DNA of 64,000 nucleotides, from positions 18,122 to 82,121 of the forward strand of contig DATMQA010000208.1 of the NCBI GenBank assembly GCA_035566895.1, given 5' to 3'. Position numbers and translations under genes: made by a program. Source of the DNA: DATMQA01 sp035566895 (lineage in GTDB: Bacteria > Verrucomicrobiota > Verrucomicrobiia > Limisphaerales > UBA8199). The notes below the pieces were generated by a model. It had not been told where the DNA came from, searched no databases, and saw only the letters and a list, made by a program, of their open reading frames with translations. Position 1 is the stretch's first letter; every line of letters begins with the position of its first letter. Of the stretch, positions 1 through 7,786 are shown piece after piece.

Positions 1-1306
1 CGGCATCGCCGACGAACTCTTCTTGGACCGGGTTCCATTTGAGCGCCTTGCCGCTGCGAATGGCGATATTACCCAGGTGACACACCGTGGCGGAGCGATG
101 GCCAATCGCCACGTCACAGATCGGAAGCTTCCGGCTCTTGATGCACTCCAGCCAGTTCTCGTGATGCTCTTTGCTCGCATACAGGCGCACGTCATTCTCC
201 TTGAGCGGTTGCTCGAAAATTTCTTCCGGCCAGGCCCGCACGGTGCCGCGATTCACGTACAGGAGCCCCTTCTCGCCTTCGAAAATGCAGCCCGTGAACT
301 GGTCCTTGCCCTCGAGGATTTTCATCGCCTCGTCTTTCTTCTCGGGCAGCAGGTTGGTCACGCGAGCGTCCGGGCTGCGGCACTCCAGCATGACGTCGCC
401 GGCGTATTGGTAAGTGATGGCAAAGCGAGCGGGCACCTCGAATCGCTTCTCCGGGTCAAACTCGCCTCTCGCCGCGATTTCCAAGGGCCCGCTTTCGTCC
501 ATGCCCAGCGCCCACTGGGCGATATCCAGGTGATGCGCGCCCCAGTTGGTCATTTGCCCGCCAGAGTAATCCCAGAAAAACCGGAAGTAATAATGGACGC
601 GCTGCTTGTTGTAGGGCCGCGCCGGCGCGGGCCCGAGCCAGAAATCATAGTCGAGTTCCGGCGGCGGTTCGCTGTCGGCCACCAGCCGCTCTTTCGTCCA
701 ATTAACTCCGGGCAACCCGACGAGCACACGTTTGATTCGCCCGAGCCGCCCGTTGCGGACATATTCGGCGGCTTTGAGAAACTTGGCGTCGGAACGCTGT
801 TGGCTCCCGGTTTGGACGATGCGTTTAGTGCGGCGGGCGATATTTACCAGCGCCCGCCCTTCGCCAATGGTCAGCGTCAACGGTTTTTCGCAATAAACGT
901 CTTTGCCCGCTTCGCACGCGTGGATGGCGGGCAGCACATGCCAATGGTCGGGTGTGGCAATCAGCACGGCATCGATGTCCTTGCTCTCGAGCATCCGGCG
1001 ATAGTCTTTGTAAGCGGCGCAGGGACGCTGGTTGGAATTCTCGACGTGCTTTTTTGCTTTGGCCAAATGGTCGCTGTCCACGTCGCAAACGGCGACGGCG
1101 TGCTTGAGCAGCTTATTCATGTTGCCGGTGCCTTGGCCGCCGAGACCGATGAAACCAATGCGAATGAACTCCGAGGGACTGACTCCGGTGGCTGCACGGG
1201 TCCGGTTCAAGAAGAGACTGGGAAAAGCCAGGGCGGCGCTGACGCCGAGGGAGGTTTTAGCGGTTGCTCGGAGGAACTCACGCCGGGAAAGGATGCGCTT
1301 CGTCAT
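1..1306 (-). CDS. Gfo/Idh/MocA-family oxidoreductase with Tat signal (3' end outside window)
   Basis: Reading the minus strand from an ATG at 1306 gives at least 435 codons that run off the left edge. The protein opens with a twin-arginine signal (SRREFLR at about residues 7-13, then a hydrophobic stretch), so Tat export is predicted. A Rossmann NAD(P) motif GFIGLGGQG follows at about 51-59, and the family's EKP motif (E140-K141-P142) carries the usual catalytic lysine. Secreted members are abundant in Verrucomicrobiota and Planctomycetota and are thought to oxidise sugars or cyclitols; the substrate cannot be read here. It is divergent from the Tat-signal TIM-barrel protein at 1396, and the two may act on the same compound. 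Confidence 0.9.
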   Translation of the reverse strand, partial: MTKRILSRREFLRATAKTSLGVSAALAFPSLFLNRTRAATGVSPSEFIRIGFIGLGGQGTGNMNKLLKHAVAVCDVDSDHLAKAKKHVENSNQRPCAAYKDYRRMLESKDIDAVLIATPDHWHVLPAIHACEAGKDVYCEKPLTLTIGEGRALVNIARRTKRIVQTGSQQRSDAKFLKAAEYVRNGRLGRIKRVLVGLPGVNWTKERLVADSEPPPELDYDFWLGPAPARPYNKQRVHYYFRFFWDYSGGQMTNWGAHHLDIAQWALGMDESGPLEIAARGEFDPEKRFEVPARFAITYQYAGDVMLECRSPDARVTNLLPEKKDEAMKILEGKDQFTGCIFEGEKGLLYVNRGTVRAWPEEIFEQPLKENDVRLYASKEHHENWLECIKSRKLPICDVAIGHRSATVCHLGNIAIRSGKALKWNPVQEEFVGDA

Positions 1307-1395
1307 AGGCGCCTTTATGGGCATTCGGGGGCGACAAGTCAACGTCTTCAGCGCTCATCAATGTTGACGCGGAAAGCCACGTTGCTAAGGTGGCT

Positions 1396-2382
1396 ATGGC
1401 AAAGAGCAACCTCAATCGACCAACTGTTATGCCTGAACTGAGCCAAACCCCGCCGTCTCCAATGGGTCTCTCCCGCCGCGATTTTTTCGGGCGCACATTG
1501 CTGGCGTCTGCCGGCGTGGCGCTCTGCCCTGCCGGTGCCGTTTCCGTCACCACGGAAAAGTCGCCTTCCTTAATCGTGGTCTTTAGCAAAGTTTACCAAA
1601 CGCTCAATTTGAGTTTTGAAGAAGCAGCGGAGGTTACGACTGAAGCCGGGCTTGACGGCATCGATTGCCCGGTGCGGCCCGAAGGCGAAGTCTTGCCCGA
1701 GCACGTTGCCGAGGAGCTTCCTCGCTACGTAGAACGTTTACGCGGGCGCAAAATCCAAATGCCTTTGCTCACGACCTCAATTACGAGCATTGCTTCGCCC
1801 AATACCGAAACCATGCTGCGCTGCGCGAAAAAGCTCGGCGTTCAGTTTTATCGGCTTGGTTTTATCGACCGCCAGAAAGATGTGCCGATGGAGAGGCAGG
1901 CCCGCGAGATCAAAGCCCAACTCAAGGACCTGGCGGCGCTGAACAAAGAAATCGGCATTGGCGGGCTGTTGCAGAATCATTCACCGGCGGGCCACGGCAT
2001 CTATTTCGGCGGTGACCTGAGGGAAATGCGCCTTTTGGTCGAAGATTTTGAGCCGGCGCAAATTGGTGTCGCCTTCGATATCGGCCATGCCCTGGTGGTC
2101 CATGGTGATGACTGGCGCAAACACTTCGAAGCGCTCAAGTCCCACTTCAAAATCGCCTACGTCAAGGACGTGACGCGGGCGGGCCGCTGGGTGGCGTTCG
2201 GCCAAGGCGATATTGGGGGGACGGGTTACTTTAAGTTGCTCAAAGGGATGGGCTACCACGCGCCCATCTCAATGCACATCGAATTTGATTGGACCGACCA
2301 GGGGAAGTCGAAGACGCGCGCTGCGTTGGTCAAAGCCTTAAGGGATAGTTCCCGGATGCTGCGCCAGTGGCTCGAAGGTTGA
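1396..2382 (+). CDS. Tat-signal sugar phosphate isomerase/epimerase-like TIM-barrel protein
   Basis: This encodes about 328 residues of the xylose-isomerase-like TIM-barrel fold (AP endonuclease 2 superfamily). A twin-arginine motif SRRDFFG followed by a hydrophobic helix predicts Tat export. Family-like metal-site surroundings are visible: QNHSPAG, AFDIGHA, YVKDV and MHIEFDW, supplying His, Asp and Glu residues. I chose ATG 1396 because AAGG lies just upstream; GTG 1390 and ATG 1429 are in-frame alternatives. It is divergent from the Gfo/Idh/MocA gene, a common pairing in this phylum. Exact substrate unknown. Confidence 0.85.
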   Translation: MAKSNLNRPTVMPELSQTPPSPMGLSRRDFFGRTLLASAGVALCPAGAVSVTTEKSPSLIVVFSKVYQTLNLSFEEAAEVTTEAGLDGIDCPVRPEGEVLPEHVAEELPRYVERLRGRKIQMPLLTTSITSIASPNTETMLRCAKKLGVQFYRLGFIDRQKDVPMERQAREIKAQLKDLAALNKEIGIGGLLQNHSPAGHGIYFGGDLREMRLLVEDFEPAQIGVAFDIGHALVVHGDDWRKHFEALKSHFKIAYVKDVTRAGRWVAFGQGDIGGTGYFKLLKGMGYHAPISMHIEFDWTDQGKSKTRAALVKALRDSSRMLRQWLEG

Positions 2383-2416
2383 TAAGGAGGCCGATCTTGG
2401 CATAACCCAGCGCCAG

Positions 2417-3187
2417 ATGCAGAATTGCGGCCTGACCACCTACTCCTCGTTGAAGCCCTTCCGGGCTTGCTTCGAAACCGGGCTCCCGATTTTGACTTAC
2501 CATAAACTGGGTCCGCGCCCTCCGCGGGCGCGGCTGAAGGGCCTTTATCTAAGCCAGAAATTGTTCCTCCGGCAACTGCACGAACTCAAGCAGGCGGGCT
2601 TCCAATCGGCTTCCCTCTCCGACTGGGTTGGCGCAGGGTCCGCGCCCAATCGCCGGCTGGTGTTGACGTTCGATGATGGTTTTCGGAACGTGCTGGAGTA
2701 CGGCCTGGAGCCGTTGCGGCAACATCGCTTCGGCGCGATTCAGTTTCTGGTTGCTGGCCAGATCGGAAGACCGAATGACTGGGAAGTGGCTGAGGGCGAA
2801 GCCCCGGCAGGCTTGATGGATGCGGCTCAGGTGCGACAATGGCTGGCGGCCGGCCATGAAATTGGTTCGCACAGCCTTAGTCATCCCAGGCTGACACGGC
2901 TGCCGTTGGAGCAAGCGCGAGAGGAGGTTTCCGGCAGCAAGAAAAAGCTCGAGGACTGTTTCAGCCGCCCCATTGAGCATTTTTGCTATCCTTACGGCGA
3001 TTGGAGTCCGGCCGTGCGCGATCTGGTCGCTGAGGCCGGCTACCGCACTGCCTGCACCACCGAGCCCGGCGTTAACACTGATGGGGCCGACCCGTTCGCG
3101 TTGAAACGCTTCACGGCTCGCTACCCGAGCCGCAATCTGAAGGCGATTTGGGCAAGGCTGAGGCTCGGGTTGAAGGTTGAAGACTGA
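2417..3187 (+). CDS. Polysaccharide deacetylase (NodB/CE4 domain)
   Basis: The 256-residue protein has the CE4 NodB motifs in order: LTFDDG at about 83-88 (catalytic base and metal Asp), the zinc motif GSHSLSHPRL at about 150-159 (H152 and H156), and FCYPYG at about 189-194. CE4 enzymes remove N- or O-acetyl groups from cell-wall or exopolysaccharide sugars. No signal peptide or membrane helix is obvious, so the location is uncertain. It starts 34 bases after the TIM-barrel gene on the same strand and could be co-transcribed with it. Confidence 0.88.
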   Translation: MQNCGLTTYSSLKPFRACFETGLPILTYHKLGPRPPRARLKGLYLSQKLFLRQLHELKQAGFQSASLSDWVGAGSAPNRRLVLTFDDGFRNVLEYGLEPLRQHRFGAIQFLVAGQIGRPNDWEVAEGEAPAGLMDAAQVRQWLAAGHEIGSHSLSHPRLTRLPLEQAREEVSGSKKKLEDCFSRPIEHFCYPYGDWSPAVRDLVAEAGYRTACTTEPGVNTDGADPFALKRFTARYPSRNLKAIWARLRLGLKVED

Positions 3188-3227
3188 GTGGCGTGGCAGG
3201 CGCGAAACTTTCAATCTTCAACCGGTT

Positions 3228-3989
3228 TCATCCTCGACCGCGTTTGGTGCCGATGAAGGCGTAGCGGGCATGGGTGAGGCCGTTGACCACGGCGTTGACG
3301 TAGTACTTGAACCCGCTGGAGGTATTGACGCGCTTGACAGCCAGGGGCAGCGCGGCTTGCTTGAAGAATTCCTTGTAATCGGCCAGCGTGTAAAAATGCT
3401 CGTTGATGCCGGTGGCGACGAGCTTGGCGACCATTTTCGAGCGCGATTTTATTTTGACCAGGGGCCAGACCGGTTCGCGAATGGCAACAAGCCGGCCTCC
3501 CGGTTTCAACACCCGCTTAGCCTCGCGCAAGACCTGCACAATATTGGTGGCGTCATGGAGCGCCGCCGAACACACGACGAAGTCAAAGTGGTTGTTCGGA
3601 AAGTCCAGTTTATGAAAGTCTCCGGGCATGCGCGTGATTTTGGCCGTGTTGGCCTTAAGCAAGCCGAAGACTCTGGGCGCCTGTTCCTTCAATAGCTTTG
3701 GTGAAAAGTCGGTGGTGATCACTTCCACGACTTTGGGAAGCTTGGAGATTTCGGCGCTGAGCCAGGCTCCGCCCGCACCAATCTCCAGAATCCGGCCCCG
3801 GAATTCCAAATCGCATTTTTTTGTCAAAAACGGGATGAACCGGGGCAAGTCCTGCTGCAAGGCCCGTGCCCACTCGCCCTCGTCTGCCGGGGGCGACCGG
3901 GGCGGGGCCGCTTCACGAAACGCCAGCATCCGCTCATGCGCGTAACGCGAGAGATAGCCCTTTTTCTCGATATACTTTGAGTCCGCCAT
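3228..3989 (-). CDS. Class I SAM-dependent methyltransferase
   Basis: Starting at ATG 3989 (MADSKYIEKKGYL) gives 253 residues. The frame stays open upstream into tadA, but that part has no methyltransferase character. Motif I is ILEIGAGGAWLSAEI; VVCSAALHD and VLKPGGRLVAIREPV match later motifs of the methyltransferase 11 family. The substrate is unknown. It is the last gene of a minus-strand run of Nudix hydrolase, tadA and this gene, with a 67-base gap after tadA. Confidence 0.8.
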   Translation of the reverse strand: MADSKYIEKKGYLSRYAHERMLAFREAAPPRSPPADEGEWARALQQDLPRFIPFLTKKCDLEFRGRILEIGAGGAWLSAEISKLPKVVEVITTDFSPKLLKEQAPRVFGLLKANTAKITRMPGDFHKLDFPNNHFDFVVCSAALHDATNIVQVLREAKRVLKPGGRLVAIREPVWPLVKIKSRSKMVAKLVATGINEHFYTLADYKEFFKQAALPLAVKRVNTSSGFKYYVNAVVNGLTHARYAFIGTKRGRG

Positions 3990-4056
3990 GCCTATCGATT
4001 GGCACAAAATAGTGCTCGCCAACGGCGAGCGCAACGGGTTTTGCCATCGCGCTCCA

Positions 4057-4572
4057 TTACTCCATGGCTTTATCACCCAGTTTTTCCCCGGCGGTTCTGG
4101 ATCGCTGCTCGGCAAAAAAGTTCTGCAACAGCGCGCGGCACTCCGGCTCACGCACGCCACCGGTAATCTCGCAACGATGATTGAGAGTGGGGAATTGCAG
4201 CAGGTTCATGGCGCTGCCGGCCGCCCCCGCCTTCGGATCACTGGCGCCGAAGACCACGCGGGCGAGACGCACATGAACCACCGCCCCGGCGCACATCGGG
4301 CAGGGTTCTTTGGTGACATAAAGCGTGCAGTCGCTCAGTCGCCAATCGCCCAAGGCCTCCTCGGCCTGGGTTAGCGCCAGCATTTCCGCGTGCGCAGTAG
4401 CGTCCTTAAGCAATTCCACCTGATTGAAGGCGCGGGCAATGATGCGCCCCTCCCGCACGACGACCGCGCCCACCGGCACTTCCTCGGCTTCGTAAGCGCG
4501 GGCGGCCTGGCGCAGGGCCTCGCCCATGAAATAGTGGTCGCTTTGGAGATCGATGACGGGTTCCTCGGGCAT
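4057..4572 (-). CDS. tadA: tRNA-specific adenosine deaminase TadA
   Basis: This 171-residue protein is of the cytidine/deoxycytidylate deaminase fold. HAE (H61, E63) and PCPMC (C91, C94) supply the zinc ligands and the proton shuttle. TadA converts adenosine-34 to inosine in tRNA-Arg(ACG), an essential wobble modification in most bacteria. Length and motif spacing match TadA; the second deaminase in the window (7262-7699) is of a different subgroup. It follows the Nudix gene by 17 bases on the same strand, so co-transcription is likely. Confidence 0.93.
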   Translation of the reverse strand: MPEEPVIDLQSDHYFMGEALRQAARAYEAEEVPVGAVVVREGRIIARAFNQVELLKDATAHAEMLALTQAEEALGDWRLSDCTLYVTKEPCPMCAGAVVHVRLARVVFGASDPKAGAAGSAMNLLQFPTLNHRCEITGGVREPECRALLQNFFAEQRSRTAGEKLGDKAME

Positions 4573-4589
4573 GAGGTTTTAGTTTTGGG

Positions 4590-5099
4590 CTAGGAGTTTT
4601 GGGCCAGTAGTTCCCGGGACTCTTCCAGGGTCCAACGGTTTGTTCCGTCCGGGTGGCAGTGACAGTGCGCGGCGAAGAAGCCGCCGCGATGCTGCCAGAA
4701 CCAGGGCCAGATGCGCTCTCGGTCTGTCTGGGGCAGTCTCAAGGACGGCAGGGCTTTGCGGGGAAAGAAGGCAAACCGGCCCTCGCGATGCACAGGGGGC
4801 AAAGAGGTTAATCGGCGTTTCACTTCGAACAGGAACATCAGCCAATGGCTCTGGCCCAGGTAGCCATGTTCGCTCACCAAGCCAAGCAGGTGCAATTCGG
4901 AAGGGGCCAGTTTAAGCTCGAGTTCTTCTTCCGCTTCGCGACAACCACAGGCATAGGGCGATTCGCCCATCTCAGTGTGCAACTTGCCGCCGCACGGGCT
5001 CCAGAGGCCGATATTAGGCTCCAGCGCCCTCTCCAGCAGTAGAATTTCATCGCGCTCATTGAAGCAATAGAGCAGCGTCGCGATTTTGTACGGCATCAT
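4590..5099 (-). CDS. Nudix hydrolase with a modified Nudix box
   Basis: This 169-residue protein begins MMPYKIATLLYCF and resembles MutT/8-oxo-dGTPase-type Nudix proteins. The Nudix box is recognisable (GGKLHTEMGE, then seven residues, then REAEEELEL) but has two extra residues between GGK and the first glutamate region, and Glu replaces the late Gly. The metal-binding REAEEE core is intact. The C-terminus is rich in Trp, His and Cys (WPWFWQH, HCHCH), which is unusual and may bind metal. First gene of the Nudix-tadA-methyltransferase group. Confidence 0.82.
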   Translation of the reverse strand: MMPYKIATLLYCFNERDEILLLERALEPNIGLWSPCGGKLHTEMGESPYACGCREAEEELELKLAPSELHLLGLVSEHGYLGQSHWLMFLFEVKRRLTSLPPVHREGRFAFFPRKALPSLRLPQTDRERIWPWFWQHRGGFFAAHCHCHPDGTNRWTLEESRELLAQNS

Positions 5100-5112
5100 G
5101 CAAACCGATGAT

Positions 5113-5146
5113 TTGACCGCGGATTACGCGGATTGCACGGATAAAA
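5113..5146. repeat. Dispersed-type repeat word (GCGGATTACGCGGATTGCACGG)
   Basis: Three imperfect copies of a CGGATTnC word follow one another between the Nudix gene and leuB. Repeats of the type ACGGATTACACGGAT recur between genes in Verrucomicrobiota and Planctomycetota genomes (recalled, not searched). The rest of 5147-5261 holds no clear feature. Confidence 0.5.
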
Positions 5147-5261
5147 CAAGAAGAAACCACGTTAAACGAAACGACGCCCTTAAAATTCCGTTGCCACAGG
5201 TTGGCAAACGATTAGCATCGCCACTCCCTGCGGCAAACGGCAGGCCAGAAATCGATCATTC

Positions 5262-6320
5262 ATGAAAAGTTACAACATTGCAGTCATCGGCGGCGACGGC
5301 ACTGGGCCGGAAGTCGTCCGCGAGGCGGTCAAAGTGCTCGACGTCGCGGCGAAGAAATTCAAACTCAAACTGAACTACACCCAATACGACTTGGGCGGCG
5401 AGCGCTACTTGCGGACCGGCGAGGCGCTGCCTGACAGTGTGCTGGCGGAACTCCGGAAATTCCCGGCGATTTTGCTGGGGGCGATTGGGCATCCGGACGT
5501 GAAACCCGGCATTCTGGAAAAGGGCATCCTGCTTCGCACGCGCTTCGAACTGGAACAGTATATCAATTTACGCCCGGTCAAGCTTTACGACGAACGGTTC
5601 TGTCCGCTGAAAGATAAGAAACCCGCGGATATCGATTTCGTTGTAGTCCGCGAGAACAACGAGGGGCTTTACACCGGTGCGGGTGGGTTCGTTTTCAAGG
5701 GGACGGCCAATGAAGTGGCCTTGCAGGAGAGCGTCAACACTCGCCGCGGCGTCGAGCGGTGCCTGCGTTTTGCTTTCGATTATACGCGCAAGCGCAACAA
5801 AAGCAAAAAACTGACCCTCTCCGGCAAAACCAATGTCCTGACTTACGCCTTCGACCTCTGGGAACGCGCCTTCCACGAGATCGGCGAGAAGGATTACAAG
5901 GACATCAAGCGCGACTACGCCCACGTCGATGCCACGACGATGTGGTTTGTCAAAAATCCCGAGTGGTTCGATGTCATTGTCACGGATAACATGTTCGGCG
6001 ACATCATCACGGACCTGGGCGCGATGGTGCAGGGGGGAATGGGAATTGCGGCCGGTGGAAATATCAACCCCCAGGGCGCGAGCATGTTTGAGCCGATTGG
6101 CGGTAGTGCGCCTAAATACACCAACAAAGGCGTGATTAACCCACTGGCAGCCATTTGCGCTGGTCAAATGATGCTGGACTTTCTCGGCGAGATTGCGGCC
6201 GCCAAGGCCATCGAAACGGCGGTCATTAAAATTGTGCGGGATAAGATTAAGAGCCTGGCCGCCGGCAAGATGGGCTTTAGCACCTCGCAAGTAGGTGATT
6301 TGGTTGCCGCGGCGCTCTAA
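5262..6320 (+). CDS. leuB: 3-isopropylmalate dehydrogenase (isocitrate/isopropylmalate dehydrogenase family)
   Basis: The 352-residue protein has the decarboxylating beta-hydroxyacid dehydrogenase fold. VIGGDGTGPEVV lies at the N-terminus. LLLRTRFELEQYINLRPV contains the substrate arginines, ENNEGLYTG the catalytic tyrosine, and VTDNMFGDIITDL the metal aspartates. The GAIGHP and INLRPVKL wording is closest in memory to actinobacterial-type LeuB, which oxidises 3-isopropylmalate in leucine synthesis; a tartrate or homoisocitrate role is less likely. It is not next to other leu genes: a LeuC-type dehydratase lies 46 kb away and no leuD is present in the window. Confidence 0.85.
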   Translation: MKSYNIAVIGGDGTGPEVVREAVKVLDVAAKKFKLKLNYTQYDLGGERYLRTGEALPDSVLAELRKFPAILLGAIGHPDVKPGILEKGILLRTRFELEQYINLRPVKLYDERFCPLKDKKPADIDFVVVRENNEGLYTGAGGFVFKGTANEVALQESVNTRRGVERCLRFAFDYTRKRNKSKKLTLSGKTNVLTYAFDLWERAFHEIGEKDYKDIKRDYAHVDATTMWFVKNPEWFDVIVTDNMFGDIITDLGAMVQGGMGIAAGGNINPQGASMFEPIGGSAPKYTNKGVINPLAAICAGQMMLDFLGEIAAAKAIETAVIKIVRDKIKSLAAGKMGFSTSQVGDLVAAAL

Positions 6321-6361
6321 GACCGAAGTCTGACAATCGGCCCAGCAGAGCTATCTCGATC

Positions 6362-6429
6362 ACTCCACCTTACCGAACTCCTTGTGGGGCTCCGAGCCTA
6401 TCGTCCACAGCTCCCGGGGGTGGTGGAGT
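6362..6429. other. Nested inverted repeats downstream of leuB
   Basis: ACTCCACC (6362-6369) is complementary to GGTGGAGT (6422-6429). Inside, TGTGG (6383-6387) is complementary to CCACA (6405-6409). Together they could fold into an elongated stem. No T-run follows, so it is not a standard terminator. It lies between leuB and the marR-type gene and could be a 3' UTR structure or a small RNA; unproven. Confidence 0.35.
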
Positions 6430-6496
6430 TAGGATAAGCCCTGCGGTTCCAGATTCGCTCCAGGACCTGCCATTGGCATACCGTTTTCGGATTTAG

Positions 6497-6525
6497 TTGA
6501 CAATGTGTTGTCTTCTACAACACTT
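6497..6525 (+). promoter_or_regulatory. Candidate promoter and operator of the MarR gene
   Basis: A consensus -35 box TTGACA (6497-6502) is followed 17 bases later by a weak -10 (ACACTT). Between and over it lies a perfect palindrome, GTGTTGT-CTTCT-ACAACAC (6505-6523, 7-base arms). This is the size and position expected of an autoregulatory MarR operator. A transcript starting here would leave only a very short leader before ATG 6535. Confidence 0.55.
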
Positions 6526-6534
6526 CGTTTTCAT

Positions 6535-7197
6535 ATGTCCGACTTCCCGGCCGACAATCAACTCCGTCCAGACCGAGGGCTGTGGCGTCAAACGCGCGAG
6601 GTGCTCCGTGCGGAGCTGGAACGATTCTTTATGGAAGTCAATGGCCTGGCCAATCATTTGAAGAAGACGGCTGCCCTTTTGCATCGTTCTGATGGCTTGC
6701 CTGCGGGAGGGCAGAGATTATTGCAAATCCTGAAGGCTCGGGGAGCGCAGACCGTGCCGGCCATGGCGCGGCTGAGCCTGACCTCGCGGCAGAACGTGCA
6801 AATCGTGGTGAATCGTTTGAAGGCCGAAGGCTGGATAGGATTTGAAGCTAACCCGGCGCACAAGCGTTCTGCGCTGGTGAGCCTGACAGAGCAGGGGCAG
6901 GCATTGGTGACGTCAGCCTCCGCCAGGGAAGAGGACCTTTGGGATAGGCTCCTGGAACAGGCCTCCGGCGTCGAGGTAAGTGCCACGACGGTTTTTTTGC
7001 AAGCCCTCCGGGAAGCGCTGGCTGAGCCCAACTCCCCCCACGGAGAAGTTGCCGGACTAGCCGGGCGCCGCGACCAGCCGCGGAAAGGCCCACGCCCGGG
7101 GCTCCGCAGCAGCGCGGTGCTTCCACCAGCCGAAACCGAGCCGGAGCGCTCAAAACCCGAAGATGAGGCGGATGAATTCCCTGTTAACCTGCTCTGA
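6535..7197 (+). CDS. MarR-family transcriptional regulator
   Basis: Starting at ATG 6535 gives 220 residues. An upstream GTG at 6505 lies inside the palindromic operator and is less likely. A MarR-type winged helix is visible: a helix-turn-helix around VPAMARLSLTSRQNVQIVVNRL and the wing LVSLTEQGQALV. The C-terminal 55 or so residues are charged and Pro-rich, probably a disordered tail. MarR proteins are dimeric repressors of small-molecule responses. The cytosine deaminase gene follows by 64 bases on the same strand and is a possible target. Confidence 0.82.
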   Translation: MSDFPADNQLRPDRGLWRQTREVLRAELERFFMEVNGLANHLKKTAALLHRSDGLPAGGQRLLQILKARGAQTVPAMARLSLTSRQNVQIVVNRLKAEGWIGFEANPAHKRSALVSLTEQGQALVTSASAREEDLWDRLLEQASGVEVSATTVFLQALREALAEPNSPHGEVAGLAGRRDQPRKGPRPGLRSSAVLPPAETEPERSKPEDEADEFPVNLL

Positions 7198-7261
7198 GGT
7201 TCGATTCGACCACCTCACGATCACAGGCTGCGGAGCCAGGGCAAAAGTGTTTGGATGACGC

Positions 7262-7699
7262 ATGGACCCCTTTTTGCAAGCCGCGCTCGAAGAAGCCAAA
7301 AAAGGATTGGCCACAGGCGGGATTCCCATCGGTTCAGTGCTGGTGTGTGAGGGCAGGATTATCGGGCGCGGACACAATCAGCGCGTGCAGCAGGGAAGCG
7401 TGATTCATCATGCCGAGATGAATTGCCTGGAGAATGCGGGCCGGCTGCAGGCCTCAATCTACCAGCGCTGCGTCTTGTATTCGACGTTGTCGCCTTGCCC
7501 GATGTGCAGCGGAGCCGCGCTGCTCTATAGGATCCCGCGCATCGTGATCGGGGAGAACACCACTTTCAAAGGACCGGAAGAATACGTGCGTTCGCAGGGC
7601 GTGAGGGTGGAAGTGTTACAAGACCCTGTCTGCATCCAATTGATGCGAGACTTCATCGCCGCCCGGCTGGAGCTGTGGAATGAGGATATAGGAGTCTGA
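7262..7699 (+). CDS. Fungal-type cytosine deaminase (nucleoside deaminase family)
   Basis: This 145-residue deaminase has HAE (H50, E52) and PCPMC (C79, C82) zinc motifs. GRGHNQRVQQGS, LENAGRL, IPRIVIGENTTF and the C-terminal WNEDIG match, from memory, the yeast Fcy1 cytosine deaminase much better than TadA or E. coli CodA. Fcy1 converts cytosine to uracil for pyrimidine salvage. A guanine or tRNA substrate cannot be excluded without assays. It lies directly downstream of the MarR gene, possibly co-transcribed. Confidence 0.8.
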   Translation: MDPFLQAALEEAKKGLATGGIPIGSVLVCEGRIIGRGHNQRVQQGSVIHHAEMNCLENAGRLQASIYQRCVLYSTLSPCPMCSGAALLYRIPRIVIGENTTFKGPEEYVRSQGVRVEVLQDPVCIQLMRDFIAARLELWNEDIGV

Positions 7700-7786
7700 A
7701 CTCGAGTTGCACGGGTTTTCAAGACGCAGACCCGAGTAATTGATAACTTGAAAAGCTGAGAAACTGCAGAACAGATCCAAGCCAGG

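Noticed and set aside
23..1441. Long plus-strand open frame of 472 codons
   Set aside because: Shadow of the Gfo/Idh/MocA gene on the other strand; the translation has no recognisable motif and the minus-strand frame has clear Tat, Rossmann and EKP motifs.
7700..7786. Possible terminator between the cytosine deaminase and clpX genes
   Set aside because: ACTCGAGT and ACCCGAGT arms pair imperfectly and there is no T-run on either strand.
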